A stretch of DNA of 64,000 bases, from positions 2,052,326 through 2,116,325 of the forward strand of contig JAJHZJ010000043.1 in assembly GCA_023548195.1 (NCBI GenBank). Reading direction: 5' to 3'. The notes below the pieces were generated by a model that saw only the letters and a list, made by a program, of their open reading frames with translations, searched no databases and had not been told where the DNA came from. Both the position numbers and the translations under genes were made by a program. Positions 45,365-56,720 of this stretch are shown here, in pieces. The stretch's first letter is position 1; each line of letters starts with the position of its first letter. The DNA is from Bettongia penicillata ogilbyi. Taxonomy: Eukaryota; Chordata; Mammalia; Diprotodontia; Potoroidae.

Positions 45365-45585
45365 CCTGGGATTGGAGCTGGAGTGAGGAAGACCCAAGTG
45401 ACCATGTGGCCTCGTACACTTCCTGGCTGTTGGCAGTCAGTTCATCACTGCTTACCTCAGTTTTCTCATCTATACAACAGAGATAAGAATGTTTCCCTTG
45501 CAGGATTGTTGCGAGTATCAAATGAGACTGTAACGCTAAGGGCTTAGCACAAAGCCTGGCACATAGTAGGTACTTACAACATGCC
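45365..45585 (+). mobile_element. MIR SINE
   Basis: 'cctcagttttctcatctata', 'aggattgttgcgagtatcaa', 'gcctggcacatagtaggtac'. Confidence 0.65.
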
Positions 45586-45829
45586 TGTTCCCTTCATCAG
45601 CTCCCCCTATTGTCCTTCTCTCCTCTCCCCTCTCCCTTATCTGCTTTCTCTCCTCTTCCCTGCTCTCACCAATCCTCAGGCCTTCTCATTCTTCACCAAG
45701 AAAACTTCCAACTAGCGTGTGATGCTGGGGCCTGGGCAGGACAGTGGTGGGGAAGGGGGAGTGAGGGTTGGGAGGATGATAGGCAGTAATTGTCAGGTGA
45801 ATGTTGGTGAATGGATCAGTGATGGAGAG

Positions 45830-45985
45830 AGTGATAATTTGAAGTCAGAAGATCTAAACTTAAAATTTTCACTCACATAATACATGGGCAACCTCAGAGA
45901 GAACTGAAATCTCTTTGAATCTCAGTTTCCTCAGTTGTAAGGTACAAGGGCTTCACTAGATGATTTCTTCTTTTTTAACCTCCAT
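45830..45985 (+). mobile_element. MIR-type SINE, partial
   Basis: 'ttgaatctcagtttcctcag' and 'gggcttcactagatgatttc'. Confidence 0.5.
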
Positions 45986-46339
45986 TTTCATATCCTGAAT
46001 GTTTATGGATTACACCAAGAAGACTCTTGAAACATAGTAAAATATTAAAGGAGAGGAATGGATGAAGGAGCTGACATCCATGGATGTGATAGATACAGTC
46101 GTGCCTAAGAAACTGAGGAAAGAGACGACTTCAAAGACACATGGAAAGACGTGCATGTCTTGCCTGACCTAAGCCCACCGGAAAGGATGTGAGAGGGTCA
46201 GGGCCACCCAAGCTGAGTCCATTTCTGTTCCCCATACCTGACCCAGGATTCATGTCTTGGATCACAGAAAAGGACCGGAAATGCTGAGAAGGCAACAGAA
46301 ACTGACCTGGTCAAGGAAGCCAAGGGGCTCTTTTTAAAC

Positions 46340-46620
46340 ATGTTGTTTGTCCTTCATTCTCAAAGACGATGGATGACATCAGGAGGGTCACTTCTCGACT
46401 TGCAAGTGGATTAGATAGAAGCAAGGTAGGGCTGTGCTATGGCATCAGTCTCACTCTCTCCAGGGTCACTGGAGTCATATGGCAAACATAGGACTCAGAC
46501 ATCAGCCTAGGGACAATATCCGGGTCTGACCCAAGGTTGGTTCCTTCTGCAGCTTTAGCGAGGTCATTTTAGATGAAACATTACAGGTTCTGTCATGGTC
46601 ACTCTAGTCCCTCAGGAAAA
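46340..46620 (-). mobile_element. Marsupial LINE tail (RTE-like, family uncertain)
   Basis: Inverted copy of the family at 24110 and 59851: 'tgttgtttgtccttcattct', 'gatgacatca', 'catcagtctcactctctcca' are shared in order. Confidence 0.5.
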
Positions 46621-46849
46621 GTCCTGCCTTTCAGGTGGACATTGGATTTTCTGCCCTACTTTTGCATTTAGATCTATGACTAGTTAACCCCTGGCCTCTG
46701 TGGTTGAGGCAAAATGTAATGTTCCCGGAAACCTTGGGTAATGAAACGATAGATTACATTACACAGGCTGGAGAGAGAGATAAGGTGAGGGGAGTCTGGG
46801 AAGGGCTCCATCTTTGGGTAGGGAGTAAACTGGTGGGGAGAGTCAGTAT

Positions 46850-47108
46850 GGCCTCCTTCCCCAAGGTGCTAGCAGCCTGAGGCCCTTCTTCAAGATCTCC
46901 CTTCCAAGTCCATCTCCCATCCCATCTTTTCACTGTTGTTGCATCCATCTCTAGAAGACCACTCCCTCCCTGCAGTCCCTCCTCTGATTGGGACTTGGGA
47001 CTTCCATTGAGAGGAAAGCCCAGCCCCGGGAGGGACCATCTTTGTATTGTGTCCCCTATGCTTACCCTGGTGTGGGGCACACAGTTAGTATTAAATAAAT
47101 GCTTCTTG
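46850..47108 (+). mobile_element. L2 LINE 3' end
   Basis: 'gagggaccatctttgtattg', 'gtgtggggcacacagttagt', 'attaaataaatgcttcttga'. Confidence 0.65.
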
Positions 47109-47224
47109 ACCTCTTTCTCCTTTGCTCTTTTCTCCTGGTCCCAGGGAGTGGGGGATCATTGATTCAAGCATGTGAACAGATCCTGTTCTAATTGATTGAC
47201 TCAGGGACTAGTTGTTCTTCAATG

Positions 47225-47455
47225 GACACTAGGTGGTGCTGTGGTGGATAGAGTTTCAGGCCTGGAGTTGGGAAAACTCATCTTCCCAAGTTCAAGTCCA
47301 GCCTCAGATCCCAGGGAAATTACTTCCCCTGTTTGCTTCAGTTTCCTCATCTGTTAAATGAACTAGAGAAGGAAATGGCAAACCACTCCAGTATCTTTAC
47401 CAAGAAAACTCCAAATGGGGTCACAAAGAGTTAGACATGACTAAAGGACATGTGT
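47225..47455 (+). mobile_element. MAR1-type CORE/MIR SINE
   Basis: 'ctaggtggtgctgtggtgga', 'cagtttcctcatctgttaaa', 'ggcaaaccactccagtatct', 'ggggtcacaaagagttagac': near full-length marsupial tRNA-CORE SINE. Confidence 0.85.
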
Positions 47456-47754
47456 TCTTTGCAAACAAAAGAAAATGGTTGTTTAGTGGTTCAGATAACC
47501 AGTGGAATCCCTCCACATTCATTCACTCACTGGTGCTGATCTCAGTTCCCCCACATCCACCATCTTGAATGGGTACCTTGAGTTATAAAGCTAGAAAGGT
47601 TCAACTCTGGGTGCCACAACCTCTGCTTATGAGCCTTGTCCTCCACCTGAGGGGCTCTGGGGGTGGGGGCAGGAGCCTCCAGGAGGTTCCAGAGGGAGAG
47701 TCAGAGCTAAGAGGGCTGATGATGGGAGCTCACATGCACCTAGCACATTGCCAT

Positions 47755-47942
47755 TAACCAAAGGCTTTCTTTCCAGAAGCTCTGAGTGATCTCGTGCCCT
47801 TACCTCCACTTTGTGGATGAGGACTCAGAGGAGAAAGGAGCTCATCTAAAGTCATACTTGAATTCATGGCAGGCTGGGCCTCTAATCTACGTCTTCAGGC
47901 TTGAAGTCCTGGGCTCCTCCCCTGCCCCCCAGTTGCCTCTCA
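47755..47942 (-). mobile_element. MIR SINE
   Basis: 'gtggatgaggactcagagga', 'ggcttgaagtcctgggctcc', 'ccccccagttgcc': inverted MIR. Confidence 0.5.
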
Positions 47943-48111
47943 CAGCAAGGTTTTCCTACAGGCATGATAGTGGGTGTCCTGATTCAGGAATTGTCCAAGG
48001 CCAGCCTATACTTCCTTCCTTTCTTAGCTCAGGAAATGTGCTGAATGTGTGATTTCTTGTTGTCATTATGGTTGAACTAACAAGCCCCTGAGGTCTTTCA
48101 GGTGCTTCAGG

Positions 48112-48300
48112 GTTTGATTCTGAGGCAAAATAATTCTGAGTCTCAGGTCTCTGAATGTGACCCTTAACACATCAGATAACCTCTCTATGTCTGCTTCACT
48201 TTCCTCTTCTGTAAATTGGGGAGAAAAGGTCTTTTACTAGTAAGCCCACAGGGGTGCTGTGAAGCCCGTGCTTTGAAAATCGCAAAGTATGATAGCTGGG
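48112..48300 (+). mobile_element. MIR SINE
   Basis: 'acctctctatgtctgcttca', 'ctttcctcttctgtaaattg', 'ggggtgctgtgaagcccgtg'. Confidence 0.5.
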
Positions 48301-49275
48301 AGGACTGTGATGGTACCACTTGCATGCCCAAAGCAGCTCACAGCCCACATAGCCTTCCTAGAATGGGTTTGACACCATTGAAAACAGACACATACCTACC
48401 AGGCTTCCTGAAGAGCCTTCTCTGATGTCCTGGATCTCCCTCCTGCTGACACAACCACTTCCTTGGCTCCATTCTCAAAGATGAGAGAATAGCACCGAGG
48501 CTTGGCCTGGGCCCCTTAACCTGGACAGGATATACTGCCTGTGGGCTGATCTTCTCAGAGATACTGGCCCTGAGTCCTGCCTTATTGACTCCCCAACTTG
48601 TCATCCCTGCTAGCCTGTTTGGAATGTCACCCTCTCTGTTTCCTTTCTACAGAAAGGAAGGCCTCCAATGTCACTGGGTCACCAAGAGTCAGGACAACAT
48701 TTGAAAGTTACAGTGGCCTGGAGTGTTCTCTGCCCTCTTGGCTTAATTCAGCCTTCCTGCCCCTCTCTCTGGGAGCTACTCTATGGAAATACTCATTTCA
48801 TTGATGGCCCTGCCTGCTCTATGCCACCAAGTCTGTCCCAGGACAACACACATAACACCTTGTATGACTTGCCATTTTCCCACAGCTGTGAAGCTGTGGT
48901 AGATCTGGGACTCACTGTCTCTCACATTCCCCATGAGGCCAAACTGTGTGGGACCTTGAGGTAGATGGAGTTGATCTCCAGCCATATCTGCATGTCTGTG
49001 GGTCCTTGATTCATGATAGTCCCTCCTCCCAGGAGGACCAGGGAAGGTGCCAAAACTTAGGGACGTTAGAGTCAACCTTTAGCCTTGGTTAGAGACAGTA
49101 GTTTTACAGTTCCCTGACCACATGTGGAGACAGCATCAGTACAGCCCAGCCCATTGCCCCATAGAAAACCCTGATGTCATCACTGTGGAGCTTTGAGTGA
49201 GATCGCAGAATGAGATAATGCTTAAAAACTTTGGAAAAGAAATCAGATCCCTCTTAATAATTCCCAAAACATGTG
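48301..49275. other. Unassigned unique DNA
   Basis: No repeat or exon recognised. Confidence 0.3.
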
Positions 49276-49279
49276 ACAT

Positions 49280-49490
49280 ACCAGGTGTGGTGACATATGG
49301 CTATAATGCCTACTACAGGGGAGGCTGAGGCCGGTGTATGGCTCAGGGCCTCTGGGATGTTGAAAAACTAGAACCTTTGAGTCCAGAACCAATGTGGTCA
49401 ACCCAGGGTGGAAGGGGACATCAGTAGTGGGAGGGATCCTCAGTGGCTGCTACGCTGCCATCCCGGGAAAAGTAAGGAGACCTAGGCAGA
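49280..49490 (+). pseudogene. RN7SL: 7SL (SRP) RNA retropseudogene, internally deleted
   Basis: 7SL is the RNA scaffold of the signal recognition particle. Here 'accaggtgtggtgacatatg' parallels the 7SL 5' end (gccgggcgcggtggcgcgtg), followed by 'ggggaggctgaggccggtgt', the 5' Alu-domain motif. After a shortened middle, 'aatgtggtcaacc' (7SL 'aatatggtgacc') and 'catcagtagtgggag' (7SL 'gatcagtagtggga') appear in order. The end, 'ccatcccgggaaaagtaagg' then 'agacc', tracks 7SL 'cagcctgggcaacatagcgagacc'. Landmarks from both ends are present, but the length is about 210 instead of about 300, so the S domain has lost sequence. Marsupials lack Alu/B1, so a direct 7SL copy is the simplest reading. CpGs have mostly decayed, so it is old and non-functional. 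Confidence 0.7.
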
Positions 49491-49775
49491 AAGAAAAACC
49501 TCATCCATGTGTACATAAGTAATGGAGCATTAATGGCAGCAGGGGTGTGTCCTCTGATGGGTAGCAGAGCCAGAAAAGCTTCATCCTTAAAAGTGGTTAG
49601 TCTCTGTCCTCCCTGCTCATGCCTCCTGCTATCTCCACTTCACCCACAACACAAGTGCCATGAATTGACCTGGGGGGAGGGAAAGGACATCGCTCCTCAT
49701 CCTCCAGCTTTTTTTTACTCTAGCTCCAGAAACTGAGGCCAGGGAGTGTCTGTTTCTGTTCTGTGTCTTTGTCAT

Positions 49776-49821
49776 AGATAGATAGATGATAGGTATATAG
49801 ATAGGCAGGTAGATAGGCAGG

Positions 49822-49871
<50 letters not shown>

Positions 49872-49902
49872 TGTAGGTAGGTCGGTAGACAGACAGACAG
49901 AT

Positions 49903-49986
<84 letters not shown>

Positions 49987-50030
49987 GGATGGATAGATAG
50001 ACAGATGGATGAATGGAAGGATTGATGGGT
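49776..50030. repeat. (GATA)n tetranucleotide array
   Basis: About 220-250 bases of GATA with GGTA/GACA/GATG variants. The longest perfect runs are near 49822-49870 and 49907-49986. Long open frames across it are artefacts of the repeat. Confidence 0.98.
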
Positions 50031-50334
50031 GGAGAGACAGACAAATATACAGATCACATTATTTTTTTTTCTGGAAAGAGGATTCCAGCAATGACAGTGA
50101 TGACAGCAAAGTCTTGTCCTAGCCACAGTGAGAATTACCTTCTTCCAAAGACTCCCTAATGCCTAGCAGAGAGACAGATACAGAAAAAGGGAAAAATACG
50201 AGGAAAGTGAGAAAAGAAAGATGAGATGCAGGTGGGCACAGAGAAGGTGCTACTCTGTTGAGCCGGGATAAGGGGAGGGAGGAGGCAGAGCTCGGAAGAG
50301 GCTGACTCTCGTGGCCAGCCAGAAGGTACCAGCC

Positions 50335-50490
50335 CTGAAGCTAAAAGGGACTCCAAGGACAATGTAGGCCTTCATTTTACAGATGAGGAAATTGAAACCC
50401 ATAGAGGATAGGTGACCTGTCCAAGGTCTCCCAGCAGGAAGCTCCAGGGTCAGCATTTGAATACAGGTCCTCTGGCACAAGGCTTTCTCT
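50335..50490 (-). mobile_element. MIR SINE
   Basis: 'ttacagatgaggaaattgaa', 'gtgacctgtccaaggtctcc', 'tttgaatacaggtcctctgg': inverted MIR. Confidence 0.65.
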
Positions 50491-50659
50491 GCCGAGGGAC
50501 GATTACAGACAATCGTCTTTCTGCCAGGCAGAAGGGCAGAATGAGACCAAGTCAGAGAGCTGATGCTTCCAAAGCTCGTCCCCTCCAAAGAGGCAGCCCT
50601 CTCCAGTCTGATCTTCCCAGGGATGCTGGAGCTGAAGGAGCCTCCCTATGAGCTCATTC

Positions 50660-50830
50660 TTCGCATAGTTCTCATTGTTCCCATTCAGCTCCTTCCTTCA
50701 AGCCTTAATTTGTCCCTCTACGACTTATTCCTTGGCCCCATGTTGCTCTCAGCTCTGCCCCCTAAAGTTCAGCAGAATGCCTAACCTCATCTCTTTCACA
50801 TGACAGTCCCTCACACTGAAAATCCCTACT
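50660..50830 (-). mobile_element. CR1/L3-type LINE fragment
   Basis: 'ccttcaagccttaatttgtc', 'ctgccccctaaagttcagca', 'catctctttcacatgacagt': inverted CR1 tail order. Confidence 0.5.
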
Positions 50831-50912
50831 TTTGTACCTGTCCCCCTAGTGTGCCTAGCAAAGTGCTGTGTTTAGAGTTGAGACTCATTTTTGATTGAAT
50901 CAGTAAATCCTT
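50831..50912 (+). mobile_element. L2 LINE 3' terminus
   Basis: 'tgtccccctagtgtgcctag' then 'tttttgattgaatcagtaaa'. Weak. Confidence 0.35.
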
Positions 50913-51179
50913 CCTTCTCATTCACAAAGATGAATCAGCAAAGAGAGAAATACTTGAAAAAGATGGAAATAAGTCTCTGGTGAAATAAAGGAGCAGCGAA
51001 CCTCTCCATCTTGGGCACCATTATTGGCCAAGTATTTTCTCTCATCTCCTCAGACCCCAAACTTCCCACATGAGGACCAGGCATAGAACACAAGCTGCAT
51101 TTCTGGGCCAACTGTTTCTTCATCCTCATTCTTATTGTGTTCCTGGGAGATGTAATTAAATATGAAGGGTGGTGATCAC

Positions 51180-51440
51180 ACTGAAACATCTGTCTGTCGC
51201 GCTCAGATTCTTCACAGTCTAGTGATTGGGTTACGTACGATTTGCATGACTTGGGTGTCCACAGCTGTCAAGTGAGAGGGAATGTAACGGCGCACAGTGG
51301 AGAGCGGAGGTCTGCAGCAGCTCTGATCAGCCCACTCTCGCTCCTAATAGACGGTGACAGCTCCGGCTCAGAACAAATTGTTTTCCTTGGCTGATGGGGC
51401 TCAGCTGGTCCCAACTGGAAAGTGGTGAGGTTGGCATTTG
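51180..51440. promoter_or_regulatory. CpG-rich unique segment, candidate regulatory element
   Basis: About ten CpG dinucleotides in ~180 bases (ctgtcgcgctc, ttacgtacgatt, taacggcgcac, agcgga, ctcgctcc, gacggtg, ctccggctc) in a window where CpG is otherwise scarce. It also has the inverted pair 'gaacaaattgttttcc', a SOX-like dimer site, at about 51370. No repeat match, no ORF. The composition is seen directly; the function is inferred. Confidence 0.35.
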
Positions 51441-51885
51441 TTAGGAGAAGGGAGATATGTCCAAGTGGAGTTGGTGGAGACTGGGCTCACATTTTTATTT
51501 TTAACTCTTTATTGAATCAACTTAACCAGTGTCTTGTAGTCATTATAGAAGCAGGCATTGCAAGTCTCAGGAAAATCAACCCTGCTTAGAATGAGAGTGA
51601 TGGAGATGATGAGAATATGACTTTAAAAAAAAGGCTGGCATAAATATAAATGATTAACATTCCCAACTCCATCCGCATGGAATAGGATCCCATGGACCAG
51701 ACCTCCAGAAACCATTCCCTGGGGAGTTCATTCGTTCAGGCTCCAGAACTCGGGTTGGGTTGGGCTGTCTTGGAAAGGCAGAGAGGGAGGGAACACAAAC
51801 TCCCCTTACCCATTCTTTCTGGCCTGTCTCACAACATGTAACCCCTCCCCCCGGGCATCTTGCCATCTGCCCTGATCACCCTGCC
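51441..51885. other. Unassigned
   Basis: No repeat or exon recognised. Confidence 0.3.
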
Positions 51886-51889
51886 TCTT

Positions 51890-52110
51890 CTTGTCTTGGG
51901 CATGCAGAGGCAAAGGAACTGAACAGTGAATGCTTGTGTCCCTTCTCCCTCGCCCATCGCGTTTTGTTCTGTCCTCCACTCCTTCTGATGTGTTCTCCTG
52001 CCTTTTCTGATCTAAATCCCTAGATTGTCTCACTTTTGTATTTAGATACCCACCACCTAGTACTGTGTCTGGAATGCAATAACTGCTTAGTAAATGTTTA
52101 ATTTTCTTCT
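51890..52110 (+). mobile_element. L2 LINE 3' end
   Basis: 'gattgtctcacttttgtatt', 'cacctagtactgtgtctgga', 'aactgcttagtaaatgttta'. Confidence 0.6.
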
Positions 52111-52124
52111 TAATTTTCTTAGAT

Positions 52125-52205
52125 TTGAGGAAGCAGCTTGGTGTAGAATAGAATAAAATCGTTGGAATCATGAGATCTGAGTTCAAGTCCCGACAGTAGC
52201 AAACA
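52125..52205 (+). mobile_element. MIR SINE 5' fragment
   Basis: 'ggaagcagcttggtgtagaa' and 'tgagttcaagtcccgacagt': tRNA-like head only. Confidence 0.5.
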
Positions 52206-52206
52206 G

Positions 52207-53035
52207 TCAAACTCAGATCTGGAAAGGATGTCAAAGGTACCTCTGCTCCCACTGCTGCCTGAACACGAATCTCTGCCAAGTTCTGTCCCTCTGGCTATAT
52301 TCCTTAGGCTTAAAGAGGGCTGGTGGTGAGAGGATCCTTCTTCTTCCATTCCACTTTGAGGCAGGTAGAATGTTGGGAAGTATCTTCTCCTTCAAAGATT
52401 CATTGTCCCTCTTCATCTCCCCCCATTGCAGCTAGTTCTGTTTTTGGGAGGCAAGAAAAATCATTCCTCTTCCACATATTCACCCCCACACACACTTGGA
52501 GACATCTAGTGTACACCCATAAGTCTTCTCCAGACTCAGTTCTCAGTTCTCTCAATTATCTTTGCCTTTGAACTTGATTCACTCCCTCAGTGCCCTTTCC
52601 AGCCTACGACACCCAAATGAGAATACTGCACTCCAAATGGGCTTTGACCAGGAAGGGGTAGAGCAGGTGCTGCCCCATCATAGACCTGGGAACTCTGTCT
52701 CTCTTCAAGTGGAGAAAACTGTCATTGATCTTCTGGGTTGCCATCTCATGTCAGCCACTTGTGGTCCAAGGAGAGCTCTGGTTAATTCTCCACACACTGC
52801 TCTCTAACCGGCACACCTTTATACTTGTAAGGTTGCTGTTGGTGCTGTTTTTAAAGCTGAGAGTAAGACTTTGCATTTGTCTTTACTAAAGAATCTCTTC
52901 TATGTCACCTCACATCTCAACCTTTCAAGGACATTGTGAATTCTGACTGTCATCCAGCATGTTTTCAGTCCCTCTACAAATGTGTCATTGACAGATTTGG
53001 TAAGCCTGCCACCTATACTTGGCACTAATGATCAC
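52207..53035 (-). mobile_element. CR1/L3-type LINE, 3' ~0.8 kb
   Basis: The best CR1 copy here. Reverse-strand order is intact: 'ctcagatctggaaaggatgt' (terminus), 'gcctgaacacgaatctctgc', 'agctagttctgtttttggga', 'gcactccaaatgggctttga', 'gactttgcatttgtctttac', 'gtcattgacagatttggtaa'. Confidence 0.7.
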
Positions 53036-53039
53036 CTTC

Positions 53040-53475
53040 TCCTCTTGGATACTCCCTCTCTAGATTTCTGTCGCATTGCTCTCTAGATCCTGCTCCACCC
53101 CCCACTACACACACACACACATTGGCCACTCCTCAGTTTTACCCTCTCTATGTGGGCATACCCTGGCCTCTGTCCTGGTCTTTCTCTCTGCTCCCTTTCT
53201 TTCCACTCCCTTGGTGGTCTCATCATCTACAATGGGTTTAATTATCATCTCAATGAAGGTGATTTCTAAGATCTGTTTATCCAGCCCTCTGCTGTCTCCT
53301 GACTTCTAATCTCATCACCAATTGCCTATTGGACATCCAAACTAGTTATTGTGTACATGTCTCAGACCTCACATATCCACAATTGGACTATCTTTCCCTT
53401 AAACAAACTTCTATATTTCTATCAAGGTCACCACCAATTCGATTCACAAATTTAGAGCCATTCCTGAGTCTTTAT
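53040..53475 (+). mobile_element. L2 LINE ORF2, RT region
   Basis: One frame gives 'SLGGLIIYNGFNYHLNEGDF' around 53207-53266 (L2 'SLGDLI..HGFxYHLxADD'), then 'caattgcctattggacatcc' (L2 'NCLLDIS'). A-D-D is lost and stops are present. Confidence 0.65.
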
Positions 53476-53481
53476 AAGAAA

Positions 53482-53650
53482 TGTTTTGTTTTGTTGGAGG
53501 TGTGAAGAAAAGACAGTCAGTATTAAGTGACTTGCCCAAGGTCACACAACTAGTATGTGTCAAGTGTCTGACACTGGATTTGAACTCAGGTCTTCCTGAC
53601 TCCAGGACTATTGTTCTAGTCACTGCACCACCTAGCATCCCCAAGGAATG
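53482..53650 (-). mobile_element. MAR1-type SINE
   Basis: 'gtgacttgcccaaggtcaca', 'ttgaactcaggtcttcctga', 'ctgcaccacctagcatcc': inverted. Confidence 0.8.
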
Positions 53651-53754
53651 TTTCTTTATTTTAATTAAAAAATTAAAGCCATCAATAGACTCAAACATTT
53701 CGATACACAAATACGAGGAAAAAAGATTGTATTAGAAATTGATCTATTATGCTG

Positions 53755-53850
53755 TTTTAAATGTTTATATATGTGTATGCATATACATATATACATACAT
53801 ATACATACCTACACACATATATTTATATATATGTATGTATGTATGTTTTG
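53755..53850. repeat. (TATG/CATA)n simple sequence
   Basis: Alternating TATA/CATA array next to the following SINE. Confidence 0.85.
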
Positions 53851-53851
53851 T

Positions 53852-54083
53852 TAATTTTTTTAGTCATTTCAGTCATTTCTGACTCTGTGATTCCATCTTG
53901 GCAGAGATACTGGGGTGATTTGCCATTTCCTTCTCCAGCTCATTTTATAGATGAGGAGAGTGAAGCAAATAGAGTTGTGACTTGCCCAAGGTGACACAGC
54001 TGGTGTCTGAGGTCATATTTGAACTCACGTCTTCCTGACTCTGGGCCTAGCACTCTAACAACTGTGCCACCTAGCTGTCCATG
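53852..54083 (-). mobile_element. MAR1-type SINE
   Basis: 'gattccatcttggcagagat', 'gatttgccatttccttctcc', 'gtgccacctagctgtcc': nearly complete inverted copy. TATG-type simple repeats border it on both sides (53755-53850 and 54085-54175), suggesting insertion into a pre-existing array. Confidence 0.85.
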
Positions 54084-54329
54084 TCTGTATGTGTAGGCAT
54101 ATATGCATGCATTTGTGTGTATATGTATATACACACAGGAGTATATGCCAATCCATATATGTAAATGTATGTGTGATAGGTACACCCATGGGAGCAGCTC
54201 AGTAGTTCTATATCTGCCCCCTTCTGCACTTATTTTTGCTTGTTTTCTTTTGTGCATTTCAAAGTGTATCAATGCTTTGTTTTTAAAGTCTCTCACTTGC
54301 CACTAACCCTCCTTACCAGCCATTCACAT

Positions 54330-56720
54330 GGACAAATGCATAGTGTAATGAATATGTAGGTGAAGCAAACCAAGTCAGTCCACTGACCATGTCTGAGGAG
54401 GATCGTCAGAGTCCCTGTCTGGAATCCATAGCCTCTTTCAAGAGGTGCGAGAGAGGCTCCATCCTCAGCCTTGTGAAGGAGTAGCTGGTTGCTGCTTTGT
54501 TCAGATCCTTGAAATCTTCCAAAGTTGTTTCCCCTTAAATCATTATTGTGGCCATAGCTAAATGTGAAGTCAAGTAACCAAGGATTTCAGTCCATACATT
54601 TCCTTGGCTTAACTTGAAAATGACTCTCTTTGTCCTGCTTGCTTTATTCTGCATCAGTTCATTTGAGTTTTTCTATATTTTGTTATTTATCATATTTCTC
54701 ACGTATTATGGCAAAGTCCAGTTCTAGCACATTCAGCTACCACAATTTCTCCAGATGTTCCTCATTTGGTCGGTGTGTGTTTTGTTTCTGATCCTTCACT
54801 ACAACAAAAAGTGATGCTATGCTTTTGTCTATAAGATGCTTCCCTGTATTGTGTGGAACAGCACTTTGGATAGTGTTGGACTTGGAGTCACAAAGTTCTA
54901 ATCTGATTCCCATTAACTGTGTGACTCCAGGTAAGTCACATCAGCTCTCTCAACTTCAATTTTTGCATCTGCAAAAGAGGGATAGCAATAGACACCACTT
55001 CACAGGAACATTACTAAGCTCAAGAGGGATAATGTATATAAAGTGCTCTGCAAGCCTTGAAACTCTCTACAATGTCCAGCAACTATTGGCATCACCATCA
55101 TTTATTTCCCTGGGATACATCCCAGTACTAATATTGCTGGGCCAAATGAGATTGCAAATGAGTTTTTTAGGGGCAATTGGGCAATGGCTTCAAATTGTTT
55201 TCCAGAATGGTTGAGTCAAAACCCAGGACTACCAGAGGTATATTAGTGCACCTAACTTCCAGCAGTTCCTCTAAGAAGTATTTTCTTCTCACATGTGCCC
55301 ACATGGCAAGTGTAAGGCAGAAGCGAAGAACTGTTTTGATTTGCATTTCTCTTATGTTTAGTAATTTGAAGTATGCCATGTTTTAATGTGGTCGATGCTA
55401 CTTACCTTCATGTGAGGACGGCCTATTTAGATCCTGTGAGTACTTATACATTGGGAAAGGCAATTTGTGCTTATAGCTAGTATTTCTCCTCTTTATATGT
55501 CTTACAGTTATCATATTGGTTCTTCTTGAATACTAATTTTGATCAGAGAAATTTGTGGTGAAAACTTTTTTCATAATATTTTTTTTCTCTTCTGAAGTTA
55601 TTTTTGTATAACATTCTGAGAAGATGCTTTTCTAATTAAACTAGTCAATTTTATATTAGATCATCTCTCTCTTATTTTTTTCCCCTCTCTCTCCCTCTTT
55701 CTCTCTCTCTGAAAGAATCCTGAGCTCACCCCAAATCGTACTTGTGGAAAGCATTTTGTATGTTTCTTGTCTATTTTTATATGACCTTTCACTTTCAGTC
55801 ACGTATACATTTGAAATGGTGTAAGATACTGATCTATCCCTAATTTCTGAGTGCTTTCCTGTTTTCTCAGTAGCCTTTCCCCCATCCAGATAATGAATCC
55901 TTACCTTAAGAGTTGCTATAGTTGACTTTACTGGGTACTATGCTATGATATTCGGTTCTGGAAATTTATTTATTGAATGTGTGCCATTGATCAATGTTTT
56001 TGTTGCTACAGTTTTGACTGGTTCTGAATAGATTGAATGACTTCTACTTTGTAATGTTTGTTGCTGTCTGAAACTCCTAGACATTCTTCCATCCTTTCTT
56101 TCCCCTTCTTTTCCCATTATTTCTTTCAAGATTCTTCACTTTTATTATTCCAGAATAATTTTATTATTTTGCCTAGTTTTATAAAATAGCTTCTTAATAA
56201 TTTGATTTATATAGCAATAAATAATTTTAATTAGGCAACATTGTCATTTTATTATTTGGAATAGCTCAGCAACTAGCAAATACTTTTCATATTATTCCAT
56301 TTTCCTTTACTTCTGAAAAGTGTTTTGTAACATTATTCCTATAAATCCAGTGAGCATATTGGAAGGTAGACTCCAAGAGAGTTACTACACTTTGTTGTTA
56401 TTTTGAATGAGGTTTCTTTTTCTCTTTCTCCCTTCTGTGTTTTGTTAATAATAAGCATAAAGATGGATGATTTTTCAGATTTATTTTATCTGCTGCTACT
56501 TTGTTGGAGTTTTCTATTGTTTTCAATTTTTTTCTTCTGAATCTCTAGGGTTCTCTAAAAAAGTCATCATCTGGAAACAACAATGATATTATTTCCCCTT
56601 TGCCTTTGTTTGTCCTTTCTATTGCTTTTTATTGTTGTATTGATCGAACTAGCATTTCTAGAACTCTATTAAAAAACAGTGGTGACTATAGACACCGTTG
56701 CTTTCCTCCAGAAAGAGGTT
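54330..56720 (-). mobile_element. Old L1, ORF2 RT to 3' UTR, split by a MIR
   Basis: Minus-strand order runs from 56720 (RT) to 54330 (3' UTR). The RT box region lies at 56563-56577, where consensus F-A-D-D reads F-P-D-D. The post-RT part is 55500-56000 and the C-terminal 'LLNIREMQIKTVL' is at 55330-55370. The 3' UTR region is 54400-54700. All frames are broken. A MIR interrupts it at 54848-55100. Confidence 0.6.
54848..55100 (+). mobile_element. MIR SINE inside old L1
   Basis: 'gtgttggacttggagtcaca', 'actgtgtgactccaggtaag', 'gtatataaagtgctctgcaa'. Confidence 0.6.

Noticed and set aside
49280..49490. Alu element
   Set aside because: The 'ggaggctgaggc' motif is Alu-like, but there is no second monomer or A-rich linker, 7SL-specific 'tcagtagtggga' is present, and the rest of the window is marsupial.
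49776..50030. CRISPR-like or satellite array
   Set aside because: Units are four bases with no spacers; it is a microsatellite in a mammalian genome.
49629..50126. 165-codon minus-strand open frame rich in Ser-Ile-Tyr-Leu
   Set aside because: It is the translation of the GATA array; tetranucleotide repeats lacking stops stay open by chance.
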